The position numbers and the translations under genes are program-made. Positions 1 to 5,323 of a DNA stretch of 64,000 nucleotides are shown one piece after another (within the stretch, counting starts at the first letter, position 1; every line of letters starts with the position of its first letter). The DNA comes from a virus, in IMG/VR virus record IMGVR_UViG_3300047557_003310, positions 1-64,000 of that record; one strand, given 5' to 3'. The notes below the pieces were generated by a model that saw only the letters and a program-made list of their open reading frames with translations, had not been told where the DNA came from and searched no databases.

Positions 1-22
1 CTTTACATGAAATAATAAACAT

Positions 23-43
23 AAGGATCGAAAGATCCTTTTT
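23..43 (+). terminator. Intrinsic terminator at left edge
   Basis: AAGGATC, loop GAAA, GATCCTT, followed by a short T run. It closes a transcription unit that lies outside the window and sits just before leader copy A. Confidence 0.75.
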
Positions 44-68
44 ATTGTTTATACTTTATTATTTTGTG

Positions 69-221
69 ACAGGGTTAGCGTGGCTCACTGATCGTCATAG
101 AGCTTCTTGCTCTCCCCTTGTTGTTGATACAACTATAGGGCATCCAGGGTCTCATGGGGTGATGAGTGGACAGTTGTTTAACTGGCTGACATGTGGTTTT
201 TCTGAGTGATTTTGGTTTAAT
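69..221 (+). repeat. Structured leader, copy A
   Basis: The 5' block begins CAGGGTTAGCGTGGCTCAC at 70. The first hairpin is GAGC-TTCTT-GCTC (100-112). A second hairpin, CAGTT-GTTT-AACTG at 171-184, is followed by GCTGACA, a degraded form of the CACTGGCACAA box of the other copies. The copy lies between a terminator and the gene at 222. In the frame of the GTG inside the block it has in-frame stops (TGA and TAG), so it is not a conserved coding leader. Confidence 0.75.
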
Positions 222-617
222 ATGAACAAGTCGGAAATCCGTTTTCTTCTCATGACTGAACAGTATCATGGTCTCGGTGGTATCGAACTGATCGGAACTG
301 ATACCTTTAGGTATAAGGATCAAACGGCATTTCGTTATTGTTTCCAAACCTGGAAAGTCTTTAACATTGAGGAGAATGTGATTGATACTGATCGATTCTA
401 TGTGTGGGCTGATGCAGTAGATACAGCCTACAAGATTGCAGTGGAACATGTTTATCGTCCACTGAATGCACCTTATCATGAGGCAGTAGATTCAGGTGAA
501 GGTGGTGGTCGTTATGAAGTGAATCTCAATGAACAACATCGTGAAGTAGAGGTTGAAACTGATGAACAGTGGCACACTCTAATGTACGGTCATCGTGATG
601 ATTTTTACCTAGGTTAA
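222..617 (+). CDS. Hypothetical protein (131 aa), first accessory gene
   Basis: I do not recognise this protein. It starts MNKSEIRF and is acidic and soluble-looking, with many aromatic residues and no membrane segment or signal peptide. The middle part (VWADAVDTAYKIAVEHVYRP, about residues 67-86) looks like an alpha-helical segment. The ATG at 222 is the first in frame after leader copy A, and a terminator-like hairpin follows the stop at 628. The gene is thus a self-contained unit of leader, gene and terminator like its neighbours, which suggests an early accessory function. The function is unknown. Confidence 0.7.
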   Translation: MNKSEIRFLLMTEQYHGLGGIELIGTDTFRYKDQTAFRYCFQTWKVFNIEENVIDTDRFYVWADAVDTAYKIAVEHVYRPLNAPYHEAVDSGEGGGRYEVNLNEQHREVEVETDEQWHTLMYGHRDDFYLG

Positions 618-627
618 TAGTATTGCT

Positions 628-654
628 GGGAGTCTGACAGTATCACAGGCTCCC
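628..654 (+). terminator. Terminator-like hairpin after the first gene
   Basis: GGGAGTCTG pairs with CAGGCTCCC (9 bp with one G-U) around a 9-nt loop. The T-rich stretch starts about 7 nt later (ATTTTTATATTTTTTT), so the U tract is displaced. Confidence 0.6.
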
Positions 655-712
655 ACAAGATTTTTATATTTTTTTCGTATTTTTTCGTTTTAATTTAGTA
701 TTTCGTATTTTT

Positions 713-907
713 TGGCAGGGTGATTGTGGCTTACTGATCGTCATCGAGCTTCTTGCTCTCCCTTGGTTGTTGAATACAGTCTACCATGCCATGAGACGCA
801 CAGACCACCTGATGACCATAAGGTGTGCCACTTTTTTTCTGGCACAAGACGCTTGACCAGTTCCACAGGGGGATGAGAGACTATAGAAGTCGAAAGGGAT
901 TCCACCC
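713..907 (+). repeat. Structured leader, copy B
   Basis: The 5' block (GGCAGGGTGATTGTGGCTTA at 714) is followed by hairpin GAGC-TTCTT-GCTC (746-758). The second hairpin is GTGCCA, a T-rich loop, then TGGCAC (825-845), ending in CTGGCACAA at 839-847. The next start codon is 60 nt further on, as in copy C. The frame from the internal GTG is stopped by TGA after three codons. Confidence 0.8.
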
Positions 908-1075
908 ATGGCAGTCGATTCGCTCTCCAAGACCATCTACCGTCAGCTGTTCACTGAAGAGCAATGGCTGATGATCTACATGATGATCGAAAATGCCTAC
1001 GATGATGATGTGTGGAGTCATGGCGATGCTGATGTCATTCGCAGAAAGATTCGCCTCTTATGTGATTTCATTTGA
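908..1075 (+). CDS. Small hypothetical protein (55 aa)
   Basis: The reading frame runs from ATG 908 (MAVDSLSKTIYRQL) to TGA 1073-1075. The peptide looks like one or two amphipathic helices (TEEQWLMIYMMIENAYDDD) with a C-terminal RRKIRLLCDFI. I do not recognise it. It is supported by its place between leader copy B and a strong terminator (1099-1121), the same layout as the neighbouring genes. AAGGGATT just upstream may act as a weak ribosome binding site. Confidence 0.65.
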   Translation: MAVDSLSKTIYRQLFTEEQWLMIYMMIENAYDDDVWSHGDADVIRRKIRLLCDFI

Positions 1076-1098
1076 TAATTATTAATAATAATTATCAT

Positions 1099-1121
1099 AA
1101 GGATCTTATGATCCTTTTTTT
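1099..1121 (+). terminator. Intrinsic terminator
   Basis: AAGGATC, loop TTAT, GATCCTT, then an uninterrupted T run. The stem is identical to that of the terminator at 23-43, so the terminators in this island also look duplicated. Confidence 0.85.
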
Positions 1122-1145
1122 ATTCTTTATACTTAACTATTTCAT

Positions 1146-1340
1146 GGCAGGGTTAGCGTGGCTTACTTATCGTCAACGAGCTTCGTGCTCTCCTCTTCTC
1201 TTGTTGCTAACAGTCTAGCAGGTCGTGGGGTCGTTTCAACCGATTCTGGTCAAATTGGGACAGTTCGACCACTGGCACAAGCTGGTTGGATCTGGTCGGC
1301 ATCTGGACCCATACTAGGTGAGTCCCAAGCAATCCGAGCC
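1146..1340 (+). repeat. Structured leader, copy C
   Basis: The block starts GGCAGGGTTAGCGTGGC at 1146. The hairpin is GAGC-TTCGT-GCTC (1178-1190). The second hairpin, CAGT-TCGACC-ACTG with box CACTGGCACAA, lies at 1261-1280, exactly 60 nt before ATG 1341. The leader ends with CAATCCGAGCC directly before the ATG, like the ends before 2063 and 4557. Here the frame happens to be open from GTG 1158 into the downstream gene, which would add 61 residues; that extension is leader sequence, not protein homology. Confidence 0.85.
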
Positions 1341-1820
1341 ATGCTCACCGGATCCGAACTCATCTCCAAGGTCACCGAGCTGCAGCAGCAGAACGCCACA
1401 CGTACTGACATTGTGCTTGGCTGCGGCTATGTCAAGCCTGACGGCAAGGCTGCCTATGTGGCCTTCTACGAAGCTCTGATCGAGGCTAAGACGCCACAAT
1501 GGCAAAAGCAAAAGGAAGAGATCGAGACAGAGATCGAGTTCGATGATGAGGAGCAAGAGGAGCAATTCCTGGAGCTTTGTGTCAATTATCCCCAGAAAGC
1601 TCTGGAGATTTACTATGAAAACATCGGCAACTTCGATGAGTTCGAAGAAGCTTACCAAGGAGAATACGATAGCGAGGCGCACTTTACTGAGGAAATTATC
1701 GCTGACATCTCTGAGCGTCAACTTCCCAGCTGGATTGTTGTAGATTATCAGGCAACATGGGATAGTTCAATGCGCTTTGATTACTGGGAGGAGGATAACT
1801 ACTTCTTCCAGAACATGTGA
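1341..1820 (+). CDS. ardA: ArdA-like antirestriction protein
   Basis: A protein of 159 aa, very acidic in the middle. The C-terminal half shows the ArdA pattern: a helix with YYENIGNFDEFEEAYQGEYD (about residues 90-109), then LPSWIVVDYQATWDSSMRFD and a final NYFFQNM, matching the usual ending of ArdA-family proteins (conserved W/D, ATA-like helix, Y/F-F-x-N terminus). Known ArdA proteins are dimeric DNA mimics that bind and inhibit type I restriction enzymes; the acidic run EEIETEIEFDDEEQEEQ fits DNA mimicry. The N-terminal GYVKPDGKAAYVAFYEAL is a short module often seen in cyanophage proteins of this class. I chose ATG 1341 because the leader family ends there; a GTG at 1158 is in frame but lies in the repeat. 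Inferred role: protection of incoming phage DNA. Confidence 0.78.
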   Translation: MLTGSELISKVTELQQQNATRTDIVLGCGYVKPDGKAAYVAFYEALIEAKTPQWQKQKEEIETEIEFDDEEQEEQFLELCVNYPQKALEIYYENIGNFDEFEEAYQGEYDSEAHFTEEIIADISERQLPSWIVVDYQATWDSSMRFDYWEEDNYFFQNM

Positions 1821-1827
1821 TAGATTT

Positions 1828-1854
1828 AGAGGGGAATCTTTCCCCTCTTTTTTT
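1828..1854 (+). terminator. Intrinsic terminator after ardA
   Basis: AGAGGGGAA, loop TCT, TTCCCCTCT followed by seven T. It separates ardA from leader copy D. Confidence 0.88.
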
Positions 1855-1878
1855 ATACTTTTCTTTTTTATATTTCAT

Positions 1879-2062
1879 GGCAGGGTGACTGTGGCTTACT
1901 TTTCGTCATCGGCCTTCTTAGCCTCGGTTCGCTTGTGAGTTAATTCTAGCAGGCAGCCTCCCCAGCTATGGCCGCGGCAACCAGTTCGATCACTGGCACA
2001 AGGCGGCTAGACCGCTGGTTTTGGTGGCTGGTATCTTTAAGGAGTCGAGGCAATCAAGCCCA
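1879..2062 (+). repeat. Structured leader, copy D
   Basis: The block starts GGCAGGGTGACTGTGGCTTA at 1879. The first hairpin has changed both arms relative to copies A-C (GGC-CTTCTTA-GCC, 1911-1923). The second hairpin is CCAGT-TCGATC-ACTGG with CACTGGCACAA (1981-2001), 61 nt before ATG 2063. It ends GCAATCAAGCCCA-ATG, similar to copy C. Confidence 0.85.
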
Positions 2063-2524
2063 ATGAACACCGACCTCCAGGCCATCACTGCTCAACTCGC
2101 CACTGTAGCAGCATCGCTGAACACTCTACAAGAGGCTTTGGCATTGCTCCAGGAGCAGCAGGCATCCATCCCCACCAACAACGCTCTGGCGCCTTTCTCG
2201 GCTTTCCTGATGGTGGAGCTGACGCCTTACTTCGGTGGCACAATGGCCAAGGCAATTGTTGATAGTCTGAACCGCTGCAATCAACGCGGAGACTATCGCT
2301 ACTTCATCCCAATGTATGAAATCGCAGCTGATGATCTGCAAAAGCGTCAACTGCTGAAACTCGTTTCTGCTATTCATCGTTACAAATTCGTCTACAGTAA
2401 GCAACACAATCACCCCCAAAAGTATAGCCTCAAGTCTGACATTAAATACGCAAAAGCTTGTTCCCATTGTGGTGCACTTGCTTCTGTTCTTTATGATCGT
2501 CTCGTGAAAGAAGGTCTGTTCTGA
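2063..2524 (+). CDS. Hypothetical protein (153 aa) with N-terminal coiled coil
   Basis: Residues 1-38 (MNTDLQAITAQLATVAASL...LQEALALLQEQQ) form a heptad-like coiled coil. A helical middle follows (FLMVELTPYFGGTMAKAIVDSL), then a C-terminal region with KACSHCGALASVLYDRL. The single CSHC motif could bind a metal together with upstream histidines (KQHNHPQK), but a complete zinc site cannot be shown. I do not recognise the family. The start is ATG 2063, placed by the leader; the frame is open a little further upstream into the leader. The stop overlaps the next small gene (TGATG). Confidence 0.72.
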   Translation: MNTDLQAITAQLATVAASLNTLQEALALLQEQQASIPTNNALAPFSAFLMVELTPYFGGTMAKAIVDSLNRCNQRGDYRYFIPMYEIAADDLQKRQLLKLVSAIHRYKFVYSKQHNHPQKYSLKSDIKYAKACSHCGALASVLYDRLVKEGLF

Positions 2525-2652
2525 TGAAGATCTTTGTCTTTGCACTGGTTGCTGTTACTTTCAGCAACACACTGGTTGCATCTTTCAAGGCAGCCAAAAC
2601 CTTAGATGCTAAGGTTGCAGATCTCACTTGTCAAGTTACCGAACGATGCTGA
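2524..2652 (+). CDS. Small membrane or secreted peptide (42 aa)
   Basis: ATG 2524 overlaps the stop of the upstream gene. MKIFVFALVAVTFSNTLVAS is a typical hydrophobic N-terminus (signal peptide or single membrane anchor), followed by a short charged tail with two cysteines (TCQVTERC). The function is unknown. Translational coupling and the hydrophobic start support it; the short length keeps confidence moderate. Confidence 0.55.
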   Translation: MKIFVFALVAVTFSNTLVASFKAAKTLDAKVADLTCQVTERC

Positions 2653-2702
2653 TCTTTCTTTCGATTGTTGTTCGCTTTCACTTTCACCATATAGGCTAAC
2701 CT

Positions 2703-2837
2703 ATGGAAATCATGCAAACTTATGACATCCACACCAAAGAATTGATGTGGGCATATAATGACGGAAAAACCATTTGGTATTTTCAGTCTCATGAAGTACA
2801 ACAGTTTCTTGATGTTCGCCACAGGATTCTTCGATGA
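2703..2837 (+). CDS. Small hypothetical protein (44 aa)
   Basis: MEIMQTYDIHTKELMWAYND opens the peptide, followed by GKTIWYFQSHEVQQFLDVRH. It reads like a compact strand-strand-helix fold and has normal codon use. It is not recognised. Its stop overlaps the next start (ATGA at 2834), suggesting coupled translation in a run of three tiny genes downstream of the 2063 gene. Confidence 0.5.
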   Translation: MEIMQTYDIHTKELMWAYNDGKTIWYFQSHEVQQFLDVRHRILR

Positions 2838-2956
2838 TTGAACTACTCGCTGCTGCATTTATCATCGGTCAAGTAGAGATCGCTCCAGGTATTATCCGCA
2901 CAGAGTATCTCAATGAGGATCGTAAAGTTATCGTAGTGGAGGAAGATAGAGACTAG
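2834..2956 (+). CDS. Small hypothetical protein (40 aa)
   Basis: MIELLAAAFIIGQVEIAPGI has a hydrophobic N-terminal half; the remainder is acidic (YLNEDRKVIVVEEDRD). It starts at the ATGA overlap with the preceding gene and ends before a strong terminator (2983-3009), so it closes this transcription unit. The function is unknown. Confidence 0.5.
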   Translation: MIELLAAAFIIGQVEIAPGIIRTEYLNEDRKVIVVEEDRD

Positions 2957-2982
2957 GTTTCACGGTGCAATAGGCTCACACA

Positions 2983-3009
2983 GGGAGAGAGAAATCTCTC
3001 CCTTTTTTT
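2983..3009 (+). terminator. Intrinsic terminator
   Basis: GGGAGAGA, loop GAAA, TCTCTCCC, then seven T. It ends the 2063-2956 operon. Confidence 0.9.
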
Positions 3010-3035
3010 ATATTTTTTTTCGTTTTTTCGTATTC

Positions 3036-3130
3036 TTGTGCCAGCTGGCGAACCGGTACAGGATCTCGTGAGATGCCTCCAGAAGCCCCCACAAGGCGCT
3101 ACAATTACAGGGTCAACACAAAGACACCCC
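3036..3130 (+). repeat. Possible degenerate leader before the 72-aa gene
   Basis: The stretch lies after a terminator and the same T-rich run (TTTTTTTTCGTTTTTTCGTATT) that precedes copy B, but the CAGGGTTAGCG block is missing. TTGTGCCAGCTGGCG at 3036 contains TTGTGCCAG, the reverse complement of CTGGCACAA, in a small palindrome. This may be a truncated relative of the leader family. Confidence 0.35.
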
Positions 3131-3349
3131 ATGGCCGCCATTATCCCCGATCCCTGCCGCAAGTGGGTCAAAGGCACTCCCTACCGTACCGTGTGCAATG
3201 AGGTCTCAAAGGATGGTACAGTGATCGGTATCGGCACTATTGAGATCTGGGACTACGCTCGCGCAGTCGGTGTGTGCTATGCTTCACCACTACCTAAGCG
3301 TAAAGAACCGGACATTGGTGATCTTTTTCTCGAAATGTTCGGTGCCTGA
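3131..3349 (+). CDS. Hypothetical protein (72 aa)
   Basis: MAAIIPDPCRKWVKGTPYRT starts the protein. The middle (DGTVIGIGTIEIWDYARAVG) suggests two beta strands; the C-terminus is acidic and helical (DIGDLFLEMFGA). It is not recognised. The in-frame start at TTG 3038 lies in leader-like sequence, so ATG 3131 is preferred. A hairpin follows the stop. Confidence 0.6.
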   Translation: MAAIIPDPCRKWVKGTPYRTVCNEVSKDGTVIGIGTIEIWDYARAVGVCYASPLPKRKEPDIGDLFLEMFGA

Positions 3350-3360
3350 TTGAGTCTTAT

Positions 3361-3388
3361 GGGGATGATACCTTATGATATCATCCTC
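3361..3388 (+). terminator. Hairpin after the 72-aa gene
   Basis: GGATGATA pairs with TATCATCC, extendable by flanking G and T pairs, around a CCTTATGA loop. It is followed by ACATAAAAAA rather than a T run, so it may be a transcript-stabilising or bidirectional terminator. Confidence 0.5.
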
Positions 3389-3458
3389 ACATAAAAAACA
3401 AATTATAATTAAACAAATCTTATTATTCTTTTTTTATTCTTTATATCTTATTATTTTT

Positions 3459-3656
3459 TCGCAGGGTTAGCGTGGCTTACTTATCGTCAACGGCCTTCGT
3501 GGCCTCCTTTGCTTGTGAGATAATTCTACAGCATCGGGAGCCGATCCGCGAGACAATCCGCCAAATTAAGCCAGTTTGGCCACTGGCACAATGCGGCCAT
3601 GGCAGCTGGCGATCTGGGTTCAGAATGGCGGAGCAACCGCAACCAAGGGCGAAGCT
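3459..3656 (+). repeat. Structured leader, copy E
   Basis: The block GCAGGGTTAGCGTGGCTTAC starts at 3461 and is identical to copy C through GTCAACG. The hairpin is GGCC-TTCGT-GGCC (3492-3504): two base pairs differ from copy C and both are compensated. The second hairpin CCAGT-TTGGCC-ACTGG with CACTGGCACAA lies at 3571-3591. The following 65 nt resemble the 3' parts of C and D (GGAGCAACCGCAACCAAGGG before GTG 3657). Confidence 0.85.
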
Positions 3657-3902
3657 GTGACCTACAACCCCACACGCGATGCCGCAACCGCCGAGCACTT
3701 CAGCCGCTGGGCTGCCGAGGCTAAAACTCTCGACGCCTATTCTCTCCAGTATGTAATTAAAGACTGCAGAGAGGCTGCAGAAGCTATGGCTGGCTGGAAT
3801 CCTGTCCGTGAGGGTTTCTACATCGATCAGATGCTAACCTATGCTGCAGAGCTTAACTTGCGCAACTCTAAGTTACCTTTCGGCTTGCGCCATCGCATCT
3901 GA
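3657..3902 (+). CDS. Small conserved cyanophage-type protein (81 aa), GTG start
   Basis: The core SLQYVIKDCREAAEAMAG, followed by YIDQMLTYAAELNLR, has the pattern of a family of small helical proteins common in marine cyanophages and cyanobacteria (LxYxxKDCxxA...Y.DE...Y..EL); that family has no known function. Two starts are possible: ATG 3591, inside the conserved CACTGGCACAATG box, giving 103 aa; or GTG 3657, giving a protein beginning VTYNPTRDAATAEHF. I prefer 3657 because the 65 nt before it match the leader of the other genes and the spacing from the box (about 60 nt) is then the same. Confidence 0.62.
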   Translation: MTYNPTRDAATAEHFSRWAAEAKTLDAYSLQYVIKDCREAAEAMAGWNPVREGFYIDQMLTYAAELNLRNSKLPFGLRHRI

Positions 3903-3943
3903 ATGTAGCTAACTCTCAGGGGGCAGAGTATAAAGTCCCCATG

Positions 3944-3966
3944 CAATCCCACCGCTATTCTTTATC
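3944..3966 (+). promoter_or_regulatory. Second leader family, copy 1
   Basis: AATCCCACCGCTATTCTTTA lies immediately before ATG 3967. It matches the sequences before ATG 4186 and ATG 5324 (consensus TCCCATCGCTATT, then gATTCTC). Confidence 0.6.
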
Positions 3967-4146
3967 ATGAGAATCCAAACTCCCTACAAATTCAGCAAAT
4001 TAGCTTACTTCGGACTTGACACAAAAGCTCGCGTGGGTGATGAGTATTTGGCAGCAGGAATCGGTAGGTTTTATGTCGGAATCTATCCGACATCTAGCGG
4101 CTTTGATCTATCCTGCGGCATCCTAGATCAAAACGGTTCACTGTAA
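3967..4146 (+). CDS. Small hypothetical protein (59 aa)
   Basis: MRIQTPYKFSKLAYFGLDTK starts the peptide, which continues with glycine- and tyrosine-rich strands (GRFYVGIYPTSSGFDLSCGI). It looks like a small beta protein and is not recognised. The ATG is fixed by the conserved 23-nt leader shared with the genes at 4186 and 5324. The N-terminus resembles that of the next gene (MRIQ / MTIR), but the rest does not align. Confidence 0.6.
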   Translation: MRIQTPYKFSKLAYFGLDTKARVGDEYLAAGIGRFYVGIYPTSSGFDLSCGILDQNGSL

Positions 4147-4160
4147 CTTTAAGCCTACAT

Positions 4161-4185
4161 TCTCACCCCATCGCTTTAGATTCTC
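4161..4185 (+). promoter_or_regulatory. Second leader family, copy 2
   Basis: CACCCCATCGCTTTAGATTC then TC, directly before ATG 4186; same family as 3944-3966 and 5300-5323. Confidence 0.6.
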
Positions 4186-4347
4186 ATGACAATCCGCATC
4201 TCTTTCTTTGCACCTTACCCTCGCTTCAATGGCGAGAGAAGAACACAAGAATTCAAAACTATTTCAGAGGCTAGAAGTATGGTGAGCTTCTACAACTCTC
4301 TGGGGTTTTATGATGCAAAAGTCGAAACTTTTGCCGATAAAGTATAA
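4186..4347 (+). CDS. Small hypothetical protein (53 aa)
   Basis: MTIRISFFAPYPRFNGERRT begins the protein and EARSMVSFYNSLGFYDAKVE suggests a helix followed by a strand, the layout of small compact alpha/beta proteins. It is not recognised. The start follows copy 2 of the second leader family; the stop overlaps AGTATAATTA, which could be a -10 element. Confidence 0.58.
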   Translation: MTIRISFFAPYPRFNGERRTQEFKTISEARSMVSFYNSLGFYDAKVETFADKV

Positions 4348-4415
4348 TTAAAGTTTTATGTCAGGGGCGGCTGGCCTGGCCCCCCTGGCATGGTAGGATT
4401 GGTGAAACCGGTAGA

Positions 4416-4460
4416 GGGTCCGAAGCCCAGCGACGAAAGTGAGCCACGCTTACCCTGCCA
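4416..4460 (-). repeat. Structured leader block, copy F, inverted and orphan
   Basis: Read on the minus strand from 4460: GGCAGGGTAAGCGTGGCTCA, then a hairpin with a C(UUCG)G loop (GGGC-TTCG-G-A-CCC). The upstream CTATTTCAT (minus strand) equals the sequence before copy C. Further along the minus strand, CTACCATGCCA matches copy B. No minus-strand gene follows, so this copy is detached from any coding region and lies just upstream of the oppositely oriented gene at 4557. Confidence 0.8.
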
Positions 4461-4556
4461 TGAAATAGTAGTGTGACGGATTGTTACGGTTTGGCGATTC
4501 GAGCCACGGTGCCGCCTTCCTAGGTCCTACATTGGCGGAGCCAATGCAATCGAGCC

Positions 4557-5258
4557 ATGCAAACCCTCACCGTCACCGCAACCAACCTTGGCAGCGTCAG
4601 CCGCGCCGATGACATTGCACGCGCCGCGCGTCACGCCGCATTGAGCGATCCTCGCGTGATGACCGTCACCGCTCGTGGGGAGGTTGTAACCTTTGAAAGC
4701 CGCCTGAGCGATGACGCTGCGCAGGATCTCCTGCAGTGGTGTTCTGGCCGCTTTGCAAAGTCGCTATGGCAGCAGTCTCACGAGCGTGGCCTGTCGCCAG
4801 CTCAGATGGCCTGGGCTCACAAGCTCTCCACTGATCTTCTGCAGGCAGAATCTGCGGAGGATGATAACAACGAGCCCCAGTTTGAGCGGCTCTTCAGTGT
4901 ATTTCAGGCTGCAAAGTCTCGCGGATTGAAGCGACTCACACTGCGTTTAAGCGGTGTAAATGTAAAGCCAAACCGTGACAATACGGCATTATGGGTCACT
5001 TCTCAGACTGAGACTGAGGAAGGTAATTATGGTCCTCAGCCAAAGTATCTCGGTAAAATTACACCTAACCGTTTAGATTCTCGCCTCTCTGATGATATCA
5101 AGGCGGTGCTTTTAGAGGCCGCCAGTGATCCTCTCACCGCCGCAGTTCGCTACGGTAAAGAGACTGGCAGCTGTTCATGTTGCGGTCGTGATCTAACCAA
5201 TCCCCAATCAATCGAGCTGGGAATCGGTCCTATCTGCCGTGAAAAGTTCGGCCTCTAG
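4557..5258 (+). CDS. DUF6011-type zinc-finger protein
   Basis: A protein of 233 aa. The last 28 residues, starting CSCCGRDLTNPQSIELGIGP and continuing with ICREK, carry the DUF6011 signature: a CxCC...C zinc-ribbon-like motif with GIGPxC. This motif is common as a C-terminal module of phage and bacterial proteins with unknown or nucleic-acid-related roles. Residues 1-150 are helical; residues 120-170 (KRLTLRLSGVNVKPNRDNTALWVTS...YLGKI) look like a small beta domain that appears with DUF6011 in other phage proteins. ATG 4557 follows GCAATCGAGCC, the same 3' leader end as before 1341 and 2063. Its G+C-rich codon use contrasts with the structural genes further on. The function is unknown. Confidence 0.75.
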   Translation: MQTLTVTATNLGSVSRADDIARAARHAALSDPRVMTVTARGEVVTFESRLSDDAAQDLLQWCSGRFAKSLWQQSHERGLSPAQMAWAHKLSTDLLQAESAEDDNNEPQFERLFSVFQAAKSRGLKRLTLRLSGVNVKPNRDNTALWVTSQTETEEGNYGPQPKYLGKITPNRLDSRLSDDIKAVLLEAASDPLTAAVRYGKETGSCSCCGRDLTNPQSIELGIGPICREKFGL

Positions 5259-5299
5259 GTATAACTAACCGACCTGGGCATGTCGTTAAACTGCCCCCA

Positions 5300-5323
5300 C
5301 AATCCCATCGCTATTTGATTCTC
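5300..5323 (+). promoter_or_regulatory. Second leader family, copy 3
   Basis: AATCCCATCGCTATTTGATT then CTC, directly before ATG 5324; the best match to the consensus of the three copies. Confidence 0.6.

Noticed and set aside
1150-1215. GTTAGC ... GCTAAC in leader C, resembling the paired ends of integron attC sites
   Set aside because: The pair is not kept in copies A, B, D, E or F, and no integron integrase is seen.
1158-1340. N-terminal extension of the ArdA-like protein (MAYLSSTSFVL...)
   Set aside because: It is translated repeat leader; the same frame is closed by stops in copies A and B.
1314-1721. Minus-strand frames over the accessory and structural genes
   Set aside because: They are shadows of plus-strand genes, lack ribosome binding sites and show improbable composition.
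1981-2001. CCAGTTCGATCACTGG looks like a tRNA T arm
   Set aside because: No acceptor, D or anticodon arms can be found around it, and the other copies do not keep the T-loop bases.
2646-2693. 16-codon frame MLIFLSIVVRFHFHH overlapping the end of the 42-aa gene
   Set aside because: Too short and without independent support.
3472-3660. 62-aa frame starting MAYLSSTAFVAS in copy E
   Set aside because: Entirely inside the leader repeat and not connected to the downstream gene.
4339-4350. AGTATAATTA as a promoter
   Set aside because: No -35 at a sensible distance and no gene starts shortly downstream.
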